Positions 9,890-21,544 of a stretch of DNA of 64,000 bases are shown here, one piece after another; within the stretch, counting starts at the first letter, position 1, and the number at the start of each line of letters is the position of its first letter. This stretch comes from Rhodamnia argentea (lineage: Eukaryota; Streptophyta; Magnoliopsida; Myrtales; Myrtaceae): the NCBI RefSeq assembly GCF_020921035.1, contig NC_063152.1, positions 6,772,001-6,836,000 of the forward strand, in the 5' to 3' direction. The translations under genes and the position numbers were made by a program. The notes under the pieces are model-generated. The model searched no databases. It worked only from the letters and a program-made list of their open reading frames with translations, and was not told the DNA's origin.

Positions 9890-11660
9890 GCATGAGCAAT
9901 GCTATCTAAAACGTTTTACTAGGATAATAAAATAAATATAAAGATGTTTTTAAACCATGAATCAAATAATGCATTTCGTAGGAGGGTGGTCGGATGGAGC
10001 CAATGCAAAATTTCCCACGATCAACATCTATAGAGACATCTGCCAAAAAAAGTCGTTAATATAGATAAACCTTCTAATAGAAAGTTAACTTCGTACGCAT
10101 GAAAAGTCGACGCGCGGATAAGTCTTATCACTTTCAATCTGACTTTCACACTTCAAAAACATAATTTTCTCATTCTTATTATAAAAAATATATATTGAAA
10201 TATTCGGTTAATTTGTCCAATCAAAATAGTTGCACATGTCCCGGTTCACGATTTTTATGGTGATGTGGTTCAACTTCTTATGACTATTTTCTCATTTTGT
10301 TTGCAATACATTCTTTTTTTATTTCACTAAGGTTTTTTTTTTAATTTACGCAATCAGATTTAATTCGATAACTCTCACACTACGACACGTAAAAGTGAAA
10401 GAAACTCCAACGACATTCTTTCAAATTGCACTAGCATGGGGGCACAAACAATGCATGTGAATGACATTACAATAAATGTCGTAATACCATGTTGTAGATA
10501 TTCCAAGCTGATTTCCTTGTTTTTCTCTTTTGGAGCGCAGACGAAATCTCATTATCTATTTGCCACGCATGTGAATCCCCGCAAAGAGCTGAACGTGTAC
10601 TCAACTAATCCTTCGTCAATCTCTTTCATTTTCATGGATAAAGACAGTGGATGTTGATAGTATATGTGTTTCTCCCTTTCCTTGAATGACTGCACTTCAT
10701 TATTATTCGTCTGGGTTTGTATGGCAAATTTCTCCACAGAGAAAATGCCTAACTCATATTGTATTAGATCAAATGTGCATTATGTCTGTTTGGATTTTCT
10801 TGTATCGATATATATCTTTCGCTCAAGGACAGTGAATGACACCACGCCGCACCATCGAATCTCATTTTTGGTAAATGAGCGTCAATTACGATCTTTTTGT
10901 AATTTCTCCACTGGACTACTTAAAGAGTTTCCAAGCAATAATGCATTTAAATAACCATACCTTGTTCGTTTTCAGTTTTTTTTTTTTTTAATTCACTTCA
11001 ACATGGGAAGATTGGATTTTTCTTTTCCTTTTGCTCCTAAGACTGAATCTCCGAATATGAATTCACAAAGGCTAATAGCATGAACATACAAATGTTCTGT
11101 GTTTTCTAGAAGTACCAACGGTCGAGTCGCACCATATGAAAACCTTAATGTTCGGAAAACTCTTGAATATGTCTAATGGAGACACTATCAGTCAAGGCTT
11201 GATTAGAGTTTCAGTCACTATTACATACCTTGAACATTGAGCAATGACAGACTATTTGCGATACTTAGTAAATGGTAACAATTTTTTCAAGTTAAAAGGC
11301 CTTTCCTCTATGGACACTCTCTTCCTTTTTCTCGGATGGCCATTCGACCGTAAGGGACAATAGCAGCGTGTGGGAATTGGTTCAAAGAGGAAACAACGTC
11401 CTTCCTGCAATCAAACTTGGCTACAATGATTTACCGTACCAAATGAAGCGTTGTTTTACATTTTTGTTCCATGTTTCCTAAAGATTACCGTCACGTCGGA
11501 TATCTTTCGAGTATTCTTTGAAGAGCACGTGGACTGATACGCACGTCGAACGAAACCCAAGCATAGGAAGAAGTTGGCAGATATCATGTCAAAAAGAAGC
11601 TAAGGTGTTCCGATGAGGCTTTGCTATTCAGAATGGCGAAGTCAGCTTATGTGGCAAAAG
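9890..11660 (+). pseudogene. Third, strongly diverged CNL copy: 3' flank plus broken NB-ARC
   Basis: Segments match the 3' flank of the two intact CNLs in order: 9890-9980 with 7570-7660, 10240-10290 with 7900-7930, 10520-10770 with 8060-8290, and 11040-11100 with 8480-8520. A weak match to the NB-ARC relic follows at 11235-11290. At 11365-11470 the translation reads WELVQRGNNVLPAIKLGYND, then LPYQMKRCFTF. This is the ARC2 region ending in RNBS-D, followed by a frameshift. The fragment at 11560-11650 matches 21960-22020. No intact domain remains. Confidence 0.7.
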
Positions 11661-12064
11661 GACATCTGGATTGTCAATATTTATGTGCGGCACTCACTTT
11701 GATGCCAATATATATTTTTTTGGATCATTTAAATGTCAATTTTTTTTAAAAAAATGGTTATTTGAGCGCCAACTCCGGTGAGAGTCGCTGAAAATCTTAG
11801 TGGGTTGCCGGAGGATCTCAATCAGCAATAAAAAAATAAAAATAAATAAAAAAATCCACCTAATATTATCAAATTAAAATAAGCTAAAAACTAAAAAAAA
11901 ATTAAAAAAATAAAAAATCCCGTCTAATCCCAACTTTTCTCTCTCTCCCTTGATTCTGGAAGAGAGAATCTCAGCTTGAGCTTGAGCTGATCGGCGTCGG
12001 TAGTGGGAAAGAGCAAGTTGCTCTGCAAATATCTCCGATCATCTCCTCTTCTTCACTATCTTTG
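11661..12064. other. No gene recognised; A/T-rich spacer
   Basis: Homopolymeric A and T tracts and a TCTCTCTCTCCC stretch near 11937. Nothing coding is supported. Confidence 0.5.
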
Positions 12065-12306
12065 TAACGACCTGGGCCTACCAGGCCTCCACCGCGCCAC
12101 TTGCAAGATATTGTCCGTTTTGGAGTGCAGCACAAGGCTTGCCAACTCCTCATGGATTTGTTCCTCCGATGGTCGCCCATACAGCCCCCAAAAGACGTGT
12201 CTTGCAAGTTTTAGGAGGACCCAACACATATAAACCATTCCAAGACCTTTTCCCTAAGCAATGTGGGACAAAAAGCCATGCACACCCCCTCTTTTGGGAT
12301 GTTATA
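12065..12306 (+). repeat. Dispersed plant repeat relic ('agatattgtccgttttgg' type)
   Basis: Phrases TGTAACGACCTGGGCC, AGATATTGTCCGTTTTGG, ACGTGTCTTGCAAG and CAATGTGGGAC occur in the order seen in a common non-coding LTR-like repeat of eudicots, as I remember it. No long terminal repeats or internal genes remain here. Short frames on both strands are not believed. Confidence 0.45.
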
Positions 12307-12395
12307 GTCTTAGCCATCATTGCACTCCCTCTGAATCGTAACTCCAAACGACTCGCCGCCATCTAAAAAACTCGATCTAGATTCCAATCTCTCCG

Positions 12396-12800
12396 ACCCC
12401 AATGACCTGGGGAAAATGGATCTTGCTCCGGGTGAGCTCCAATTCCTCACCATCTCCGATGTCCTCCATTGCCATCCCCAGGCGGTCCATGAAGACCTTC
12501 GGCCTCATGACCTTGACCCTCATCTTCCCTTTCTCCTTCGCCATTCTGGCCCACTCTCTCTTCACCCAACCCTCCTCAACCGCCTCTAGTACCCAGCCCA
12601 AACCCGCCATGAGTGGACAATCCTCCTCACATTCCAAATCTACTACCTCCTCTTCCTCTTTGCCTTCTCCTCCTCTCCGCCGCCGCCGCTACCGCCGTCG
12701 TCGTCGCCGTCGTCTTCACCGTCGCCTCCCTCTACACAGCCAAGCCCGTCTCCATCGCCTCAACCCTCATCGCCAGGCTTGGCTGCGGGCTACCACTAGC
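12396..12800 (+). pseudogene. Truncated pseudogene of a plant multi-pass membrane protein family (At4g19950/At5g44860-like)
   Basis: In three shifting frames the translation keeps family hallmarks as I recall them: MDLAPGELQFLTISDVL (from 12414), then SIAIPRRSMKTFGLMTLTL and SFAILAHSLFTQP, then HEWTILLTFQIYYLLFLFAF (from about 12608), then VVFTVASLYTAKPVSIAST (to about 12770). At least two frameshifts separate the blocks. Homology stops after the first transmembrane segments, where a GC-rich sequence begins, so it is a 5' fragment of about 400 bp. No introns are visible in the fragment. It could be a retrocopy or a captured gene piece. Confidence 0.65.
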
Positions 12801-13129
12801 GATCGACCCCCACTAGTAGCGATCCTCTGGCCAGTGGACAGCGGGGGTCGTCGGCCACCAGTCGAGCCTCCGGGCGGCGGCAATAAGGGCTGCAGCCCTC
12901 GTCGCTACCAAGTTTTTTTTTAATTAAGTTTTTTAACTTATTGTTAATCTTTGAGAATGAATTTAAAAAAAAAAATTGCCTCATGGACCATTTTTGAAAA
13001 TAAAATCTACACATGGAGTCCATGTGGACCATTTTTTCAATTTTAAATTGCCTCATGGAGTCCATGTGGACTTATAAATGACGTGGGTCTAAAGCGTTTT
13101 AACTAAAAATGCCACGTATATATTTTGGC

Positions 13130-14429
13130 TGGAATTTCTCATCGTTAGCACTAAAGTGATCGTTTTTTCTCCGATTTGGCACTTAAGTGATAGAAAAATA
13201 TATTAGCACCAAAGTGAGCACCGTACATAAATATTGACACTACAGGTGTCTTTTTATCCAGCTTATGTTCGATCTAAAGATGATCTCGAAGACACACAAA
13301 ATCTACTCACAAAACGTCGATGGATCTCATAGTACATTGGATATAGCCGAGCCAAGACCCCAGCTACCGGCACCCATCCCCTCGAATCATTATCCTCCTT
13401 GGAGCACCTTTCGGACTGAGTAACACCGATCTTCCCCTTGTCGATTGACAGGAAGACACCTTCGCTCAAGCGTATGTGGTCTTATTATTTTTTTTTAAAT
13501 GTCATTTTTCATTAAAAAAAAATTATTAAAGACACGTGGCAATTTTGGCCGGAAATTCTCGCCGGAGGCACCAAAGTAATCCTTTTATCTCTGACTTTGC
13601 ACTAAAAGATTATTAAGAGCGTATATTATTATAGCTATGAACTCGTGCCTTCTCTTTGATTTTAATGATTTCCGATTCTTCTGAGGTTTAAAGATTCCTG
13701 GCCAAGCTTCCTGTATTATGCAAATTCGACTGAACTTTGTCGTGTTCTCCTTTCTCTACTCAGTCTTGGTAGCTTCTTTTGCCCAATGCAGTCTCCAGGA
13801 GGCCGTCTTTTTATGGCTGACAATTCAGGTGGCACTGAGCCGTTGTTTCTTCGCATCAAGCAGCTCGAGCGCGGTATTGAAGGGTTTATTGAAGTGATTG
13901 TAGACCAGTTTCATGGAGTCATTCAAGAGCCGGGCCAGACTGGTGATCTTGTTCTCGGGTGAGTCCTTGGAACTAGCAGGCGGTTCCCGATTCCCATTTG
14001 TGGAACCGGTCCTTAGTGGGTAGTTCTCAATTCCAGAGGGGGAATCGCCTCCCCTGAAACCGATCACTGCTAATATGATCAATCCACTTAGGTTGTGGCA
14101 CATCCTTCCACCATGAGTCGCTCTAATCTAAGAGCTCGTAAATTTTCTTCCTATGTGTGTTTAATGGTTATAAAAATATATTGACAACTCGTTGGGTTTA
14201 TTATCTATATGAGTTTTCTTATTATAACAAATAGTGATATACTTAAATGGATTAGAAATAGAGTTGTAAATTTCAAAGATGGGGTATGTGCTCTGTTAAA
14301 GTAGGAGACTTGTTGAGACTGGTGGAATCTAATTTTGTGTTTACCTTTCTTCATTGAGAATGAAGGTCCATCTAAGATCACACTTTGCTGGTATTTCTTT
14401 TTTTTTTTTTCGTTTTTACTACGAAGCTA
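13130..14429. repeat. Unit 2 copy of the direct-repeat element and spacer
   Basis: Counterpart of 185-1638. The left direct repeat and core are complete, but the right repeat stops near 13615 with about 165 bp missing relative to unit 1. The GGACCGG/GGAACC relic lies at 13925-14075. No gene is supported. Confidence 0.55.
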
Positions 14430-15347
14430 AGGATGCGCATGATAACACTTATGGAAGCAGATTTTTGCTCTAGTTCTGGAGCAAAAATCCGTTTGGTAGT
14501 ATAACTTTTGAAGCAAAAATCCGTTTGGTAAAATTTTTTACTTCTTAAAGAAATTTTCACGTTTGAAGGGAATTTTCACTTCTGAAGCTATTTTTCCCCT
14601 AATTTGAGAAGTTAAAAAAAAAATATAGCTTCTTGAACACAAGAAGTACTTCTCACCTTGCCCTCTTTTTAGTACGCCATCACCCTTTTTTCGATCATAC
14701 CCACCACCGCCAAGCTCTACCGCCGCGGACCATCATCGACCGCTGCCCATCATCGACCTCCTTCGGCTGCCACCCACCACGGACCTTCGTCGGCCGCTAC
14801 CCGTCGACCACCCCCGGTAGCCAACCACCGTTGACCTTCGTTGAACGCCGCGCTCGACCACCGCTGCCGCTGCTAACTACCGACCACCTCCATTGCTAAC
14901 CTTCGCCGGCCGCGATTACTACCAACCGCAGATCTTCGTCGGCCGCGACCGCCGCTAATCGCCACCCCCTGCGGCCAACCATCGACCACCACGCTGGCCG
15001 CCGCCGTCGAGTCACCGTCTCGGGTGGAGTAAAAAATAAATAATAAATTTTTGTTTTTTAAAATTAAATAATATTTTAATAATGACATTATTTTTAAAGA
15101 AATTTATAAAAATTGAAAAATGAAGTAGAAATTTTTCAATCGTTGATAATAATTTTTCATAGAATATTTTGTGTTAATAATGTTTCAAAAGTTGAAATTT
15201 TCAATTTTTACCGGATCCAATTTCTCTAATCGAAATACCTTCTAAAATAGAAGTAAAAAATCAACTTCCGCTTCTGAAGAGAAGTGGAAAAATCAACTTC
15301 CGGCCCGAAGTTGATTTCTGAAGTAGAAGTGTTACCATGAGCGCCCT
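14430..15347. mobile_element. hAT-like MITE with GC-rich core, unit 2 copy
   Basis: Termini AGGATGCGCATGATAACAC and (reverse) AGGGCGCTCATGGTAACAC. Same element as 1639-2489. Here the GC-rich CCGCCG/CCACC block comes first and the AT-rich block ending GTGTTAATAATGTTTC comes second, so about 440 bp (14745-15187) are in the opposite orientation to unit 1. Confidence 0.65.
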
Positions 15348-15497
15348 AAGCCTCTTGTGTTCCCATTTTCTGGATAGATAAATGCAAATTACGTAATATT
15401 TCTTTTGCTCCAACTTCACGAAATGGATAGTGATATTTCATGTGGGTGTCATTTTTGGGGATGTTATGTATATCATAATGACATAGAAATTAACTTA

Positions 15498-15765
15498 AGG
15501 CGTGCATGGCTACACTTCTGCTTTAGAAATCAACTTCTGACCACAAATTGATTTTTCTACTTTTGCTTTTGAGCAGAAGTTGATTTTTCTATTTTTGAAC
15601 AGAAGTAATTTTTTTTTTACTTCTTCAAGTGCTTCCAAAACTATTTCTAAGGGAAAAAAAAACTCTACAAGTAGAAAAATGAAGTTGCATAATCAAAAAG
15701 GTTTCTGCTCCAGAAGCACTTCTTGAGCACAAATTATACTTCAGAAGTGTTGCCATGTGCGTCGG
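15498..15765. mobile_element. Short hAT-like MITE, unit 2 copy
   Basis: Counterpart of 2639-2896 with the same termini (left 'aaggcgtgcatggctacac', right 'agaagtgttgccatgtgcgt'). Noncoding. Confidence 0.65.
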
Positions 15766-15994
15766 CGGGCTCCATCCGATGATTGTGCCATTTCCGATCG
15801 CTCCGCATCATACGGATCCAATTGATTAGTTATTTGGACTGTTCCAAGAAAAGTAATCTGATGGATCATTAGGCTTGGTTAATAATGTAGTTGGAAGTAG
15901 AAAGAGTAAGGTTACAATGCCTATATAAAATGAGCTAAACATAAGAGAAAGGAAAATCTATTTGTAGGGGAAATTGTTCAATAAATCCTAAACA

Positions 15995-16265
15995 TATTGT
16001 ACTGATATTAATTCAGTCCTAAACTTTTCAGTTTTACCAATTGAGTTACAAAATTTTGTGCAAAACTCCGATGTAGTCCTTCTAGCCAATTTGCATCGAA
16101 CAGTGGGCTACGTAATATGACCGGCGGTAACTGTACTATTATGTTAGCGATTTTGTGGTGAAAATTGGGCAGAATGATTATATGAAAATTTTACATAAAG
16201 GTTTAGGACTAAATTGATAAAATTGAAAAGTTTAGGATTAAATTGGCACTCACAATAAATTTAAT
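15995..16265. repeat. Foldback/MITE-like inverted repeat, unit 2 copy
   Basis: Counterpart of 3108-3395. Left arm 'cctaaacatattgtac', right arm 'tttaggactaaattgata'. Noncoding. The following stretch to about 17240 is upstream spacer with no gene. Confidence 0.5.
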
Positions 16266-17471
16266 AACAAGTGGGTCATTCTCCCGCTATTTCTGTACGG
16301 CGTTTTTATGGAAGTAAACCTAAGTTTCTCTAACGCACTTCTAGACATATGTTTAGTCTATAGACAGTGCAATATCTGCGCAAATATGCAAAAATGAAAG
16401 TTTTTATACTTTACTTTAAGTCACAAAGCAAATATAGCAATAAATAATGAAGCCTAAGTGAACTAGATGCGCCGCAAATCATTTATTTGCTCATGAAAAA
16501 CCTTACTTTTCTGCATGACAATCTTTTTGGTGCAAGTATCATGTGAAATACTGTCCTAGTATGCAAAATCACCTCGATTCAAGGAAATTTTACAATTTGA
16601 TCCAAAACTAACATCCATGGTCATGAGCGTGAAAAGATGAACTTTTGAATCCTTCGGTTAACCTCTATCCCTCGCTCTGTTTCCAATTTTCAGCATCTTC
16701 ATTCATGGGTGACATCCCAATCAGGAAAAGTACCAAAAAAGTGATAAATCTATTGCATTTTTACCGATTCAATTCTAAACCTTCCAATTAGATCAATTTA
16801 ATCCTTAACATTTTAACATTAATATCAATTGAGTGCATCTAGACAATTTAGGCCAAAAATTATTGGTGTGGCATCAATGTATTTTAATATGAATTAACAG
16901 GTTAGAACCATTTATAAACTGGGAATGCATTTATTGAACGAAAATTCAGCGATTTAGCAAACATCTTTCTAATTGAAAAAGGCCTTTAGATTGCTTACAA
17001 AATTGAATTAATAAAGATATTTCATCATCCACGAGGGTACATTGGCATAGACTGTAGTTCTTCTTCTTCTTCTTTTGTGGGGGGTGCGGGGGGAATAAAG
17101 GCTATAGTTCATTTTTTTTTTGGTCGAAAAAAAAATCAAGTATTATCAACGCTATTTTTCATCACTATTTATTCCAAGCGAGACATAATAATTTTTTTGG
17201 CAAATTATATGCACAAGGAAAGAAAAGACACTTCGATTCTTGAAGTAATCTCGATTTCTTATTGGTCATAGGAAAGTAGGATGAAGATAAGGTGGAAAGC
17301 GTCTTGCTGCTGACCGGAGGCCACTCGTAAGGAAAGCGCGTTGGCTCTTCATTCCTGCCGGCGACTCGTAGGGAAGTCATCATCATATCACCCAACCCAC
17401 GAAAGGACGACGTTGTGTGTTCCTCTTCGTCTCAAACCAAATGGCCTGAATCAATTTCCCCATCACTTAGC

Positions 17472-20057
17472 ATGGCGGAATCACTCCTTTCCGGCATCGC
17501 ACAGGGTGTGCTAGGGAAGATAGCATCCCTGGCGTTCCAAGAAGCCGTCGCAATCTACCGCGTCGAAGATCAGATCCACGAGCTTAGAAATACGTTGGCT
17601 GCCATTACGGCCGTGCTGTTAGATGCTGAGGAGCGACAAGTGAAGAACCACCGCCTGGAACTGTGGCTACGTCGGCTTCAAGACGTGCTGTACGATGCGG
17701 AGGATGTGCTCGATGAACTCGAGTGTGAAGCCTTACGGAAGCGGGTAATTAGACCGTACGGGGGCATCAAAGAGAAGGTACACCGCTTCTTTTCCACCTC
17801 TAATCCACTAGTACTCCGTGCAAGCATCAATCATAAGATCAAGGAGATTAGGGAGACATTATCTAAAATTTCCGTCGAGAAGAATCAATTTGATCTTACT
17901 GTGCGGAGTGTTGACAATGGTGTGGTGAATACGCAGTCGCGAGAGATGACTTACGATTTCATAAACAACTTAGATGTGGTCGGAAGACACGTAGATAAAC
18001 AAAAGCTAATTGAGATATTGATGCGGCCAAATGAAAAAACCCTCTCGGTGATTCCCATTTATGGAATTGGAGGTTTGGGCAAGACGACCCTAGCTAAATT
18101 AGTTTACAATGACGAGATCGTGAAAGAGCAATTCAAGTCTCGACTATGGGTGTGTGTTCCCGAGGACTTTGATTTAAAGAAAACCATAGAAGGAATCATC
18201 AAAGATGCAACTGGTCAAACCTTGAGTAATTTGGATATTCAGCAATTGCAAACCTGTCTGCGAGACACCGTCAAAGAGAAGAAATTTCTACTGGTCCTGG
18301 ATGACGTATGGAGCAACGACCGCTGTAGATGGGAAGAATTGAAAACTTTGCTAGCCGAAGGAGCTAGTGGAAGCAAGATTGTTGTGACCACGCGCAGTTC
18401 AGGAGTTGCTTCTATGATGGGTACCCATCCAGGTCATAATCTTAAAGGTCTTTCTGATGAAGACTCCATGGCCTTGTTCAAAAAATGGGCTTTCGATCAA
18501 AGGGAAAAGCAGCCACGTCCTGATCTCCTTGAGATTGGAAATGACATTGTGAAAAAATGTCAAGGAGTCCCTCTCCTCGTAAAAACTTTGGGGAGCCTAC
18601 TTTACACAAAGCATGAAGTACGGTACTGGGCCCATATAAGAGATAGCGAGACATGGAAGTTAGTGGAAGAAAAAAAGGACATTCTGTCGGTTCTTAAACT
18701 TAGCTATGATCATTTGCCGTCCCACCTAAAACGCTGTTTTGCCACATTATCTCTTTTTGACAAAGGACATGAAATCCATGGCCCTGTGATAGCTTGGTTA
18801 TGGATAGCTTTAGGATTCATTAGCTGGACAGGGGAAGAACTAGCATATGAAGACGTTGGTGTTGATTATGTCAACGAGTTGTGGAAGAGATCTTTGATCC
18901 AACAAGTTGACGAGTTCGGCTTGATGATATCTTTTAAAGTGCACGATCTGATCTATTCTCTTGCAACAATTGTGGCACAAAATGATTGCTCTAGTGTTGG
19001 CTTAGATACATCAGAGATTTCAGAGGGAGTTCGGTGCGTTTCATTCTTTAGCAGTGGGCTAGAGGGAATCTCTAATTTCGATGGAGTCCCACCTTTTGTA
19101 AGAAAGCCCACTTCAAAGAAGCTGCGTGCAATTATATTTCCCTATGACGTTGATGATGGAGTTATTACTGGAGAGTTTGTTAGAGCGTGCATCTCCAAGT
19201 GCAACTACTTACGGTATCTAGATTTGGGGACTGGCAGTTTTGAGGAGCTGCCAAGTTCCATATGCAACTTGAAGCACTTAAGGACGTTATTTCTCAATGA
19301 TAACAAGCGATTGAAGAAGCTTCCAGACACCATTTGTGAGCTGCAGAGTTTGCAACACTTACGCCTCGATGGTTGCTCAGAGCTAAACAATTTACCCAAA
19401 AATATGAAGAGGCTCATCAGCCTCAGATTTCTATCCATAACAACAAAGCAGAAGAGTCTGCAAGAAAGTGGAATACAATATCTGGAAAATCTGCAAGTTT
19501 TGGGACTCGACGAATGCCAAAATCTGAAAGTTTTGTTTGAAGGTGCTTGCCGATTAACTGGCCTCCGACACTTGAAAATTTCAGATTGTGGGAGACCAAT
19601 GTTTTTACCTTTTGTGGGATTAACAGCCCTAGAGAACTTAGCAATTCATAATTCCAAGCTCTTGTTGACCAAGGAGAACAAGTCCAACTTTCCTGCGAAA
19701 CTTCGTGCATTGAAAATATCAAAATCCGATCAGGTGATGGAGCTGCTCCAATGTCTTAATGAATCTGCTCAAACTTTGGGGTCCTTTTGTGTCGCTGACT
19801 GCTTGAGCTTCACGGCTTTACCGGAATGGCTGCCCAATCATACATGTATGAAATTTATTAGATTGATTCGATGTCCCAATTTATCGTCTATGCCGCAAGA
19901 AATTCAGTCCCTCACTACCTTAAAAAAATTAGACGTCGAAGATTGTGGTGAACTGAGCAAGAGATGTCGACCAACAATTGGCGCGGATTGGCCCAAAATC
20001 GCTCACATTCCTCAAATCGAAATTGATGGTATGAAAGTACAATCGACGGAGGATTAG
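17472..20057 (+). CDS. CC-NB-LRR (CNL) disease resistance protein, RGA-like, copy 2
   Basis: Paralogue of 4543-7128 with the same 861-residue length and uninterrupted frame. The P-loop (198-206), kinase-2 (270-280) and RNBS-B (300-308) are unchanged. The GLPL variant reads CQGVPLLVK and the MHD position is again VHD. Substitutions against copy 1 are concentrated after residue 430: KGHEIHG replaces KAFEFRG (431-437), W replaces S at 452, M replaces V at 485, Y replaces H at 495, and several fall in the first LRRs. A long stretch around the P-loop and kinase-2 has almost none. It is predicted to be a functional receptor whose ARC2 switch region and early LRR surface differ slightly from copy 1. 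Specificity unknown. Confidence 0.95.
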   Translation: MAESLLSGIAQGVLGKIASLAFQEAVAIYRVEDQIHELRNTLAAITAVLLDAEERQVKNHRLELWLRRLQDVLYDAEDVLDELECEALRKRVIRPYGGIKEKVHRFFSTSNPLVLRASINHKIKEIRETLSKISVEKNQFDLTVRSVDNGVVNTQSREMTYDFINNLDVVGRHVDKQKLIEILMRPNEKTLSVIPIYGIGGLGKTTLAKLVYNDEIVKEQFKSRLWVCVPEDFDLKKTIEGIIKDATGQTLSNLDIQQLQTCLRDTVKEKKFLLVLDDVWSNDRCRWEELKTLLAEGASGSKIVVTTRSSGVASMMGTHPGHNLKGLSDEDSMALFKKWAFDQREKQPRPDLLEIGNDIVKKCQGVPLLVKTLGSLLYTKHEVRYWAHIRDSETWKLVEEKKDILSVLKLSYDHLPSHLKRCFATLSLFDKGHEIHGPVIAWLWIALGFISWTGEELAYEDVGVDYVNELWKRSLIQQVDEFGLMISFKVHDLIYSLATIVAQNDCSSVGLDTSEISEGVRCVSFFSSGLEGISNFDGVPPFVRKPTSKKLRAIIFPYDVDDGVITGEFVRACISKCNYLRYLDLGTGSFEELPSSICNLKHLRTLFLNDNKRLKKLPDTICELQSLQHLRLDGCSELNNLPKNMKRLISLRFLSITTKQKSLQESGIQYLENLQVLGLDECQNLKVLFEGACRLTGLRHLKISDCGRPMFLPFVGLTALENLAIHNSKLLLTKENKSNFPAKLRALKISKSDQVMELLQCLNESAQTLGSFCVADCLSFTALPEWLPNHTCMKFIRLIRCPNLSSMPQEIQSLTTLKKLDVEDCGELSKRCRPTIGADWPKIAHIPQIEIDGMKVQSTED

Positions 20058-21012
20058 GTACGATTCTATCTATCTCTTCTTTGTTCTTACATGTAACATC
20101 CCCCTACATTAAGATTGACCTAATTCGTCAATCGAATTAAAATTTAATTAAAGCATTGCTTAGAAAAATAAAAACTGATATGAAGACTAAAATACAATCA
20201 ACAATAGGTCATTACATTGCAAAAGGAATTCAATATCAAATCATTCTCTTACATATAATTAATCCAAATCAAATTTATAAAAAGTAATGTCATATACTCA
20301 AAGAAAATTAGCAGTAAATCTTCAGGGGAGTTACTATTTAATCAAAACATTGAAATGTGAAGAGAAAATTGCATAAAAAAAATTTACTCAGTACAGTAAA
20401 TAATCCATTTCAAATTTGATCAGTAAATTAGAAGTTGACTCGACCAAACAAACTTAAAAGTTGCATTTAACATTGTAATTATACTTAAACCTACACACTC
20501 AGTTCGTGTTATTATCTAAGACATTTAACTCGGACAATAAAACGTGCATAGCACGAGAGTGATTGCTACTCCAAATAATGTATTCCGAAGGCTCTTGTAT
20601 GGTCTTTGTTAGCAAGGCACTTGGCTTAATACCAATTGTAGGTGAATCAATGTCTATTATAACTTGATTGACATGCACGAAAAGTTAACACATAGAGAAA
20701 TCTTTTCACTTTTAAATTAACTTTCCCACTTGAGAAAAAATTAGTTTTTTCGATCTTATTAAAGTGATATCAACTTGTCTTCAATTAACGTATTAATGAA
20801 TTTAGTAGCACCTGTCTAATGCATACGAGTGGTGATGTGGTTCGACTTCTTATGACTGTCTCTAATTATGCTTACGGCTGGAAAATATTTTTGTAATTGG
20901 AAATCGAAGAATGACTAGTTCGCATGACACTGCTATCAATACTAGAATATTGTGTTATTGAATATTGATACTCTAAGCTCATTTTTTCTTCTTTTTCCCC
21001 TTTCGAGCGTAG
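20058..21012 (+). other. Probable 3' UTR intron of CNL copy 2
   Basis: As in copy 1, GTACGATT follows the stop and a pyrimidine-rich acceptor (ttttcttctttttcccctttcgagcgtag) ends at 21012. The first 430 bp are almost identical to copy 1 and the remainder is more divergent. The 3' UTR exon begins at 21013. Confidence 0.5.
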
Positions 21013-21544
21013 ATGAACTCGCAAAATCTATTCGCCACGCCATTTGGGTCTCCGCAAACATTTGGACGTGCACTCAGCTTCCACTTTCTCAATCTCTTTC
21101 ACTTGGAGAGACGAAAAGAATGGCCGTTGATATTGTACCTGTTTCTTTCGCTCCTTGAACAAGTGTGCTTCTTTATTATTTATCTGTGTTTGTATTGCAA
21201 ATTTTACTATGGAGAAAAGACATTATTCGTATTGTATGAGAACAACCGTAGTATTATCTGTGTCTGAATATCCTCGGAGCGGTGTTTTTCTTTCATTCAT
21301 GGACAATTAATGAAATCACTCTTCATTGTCGTATATTACTTTCGGTAAGATGGGAGTTACTCGGTATTTTTCCATTTAAATAGTTTCTGATACATAGGAA
21401 GATTAGGTTTTTCTTTTGAGTATGAATGCACGAAGGCTAATTGCATGAACAATAAAGTTTTTTTTTTATCTGCTCTTTATTAGTTTTAGTCTCCCAATTA
21501 CGTTTGTTTGAACTCTTGGTTGTGTAAGCTATGCTTCGTCATAA

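Noticed and set aside
17472..20057. Positive selection on the whole CNL from replacement counts
   Set aside because: About 20 replacement versus about 10 silent differences is not an excess after allowing for site numbers. Only the clustering is notable.
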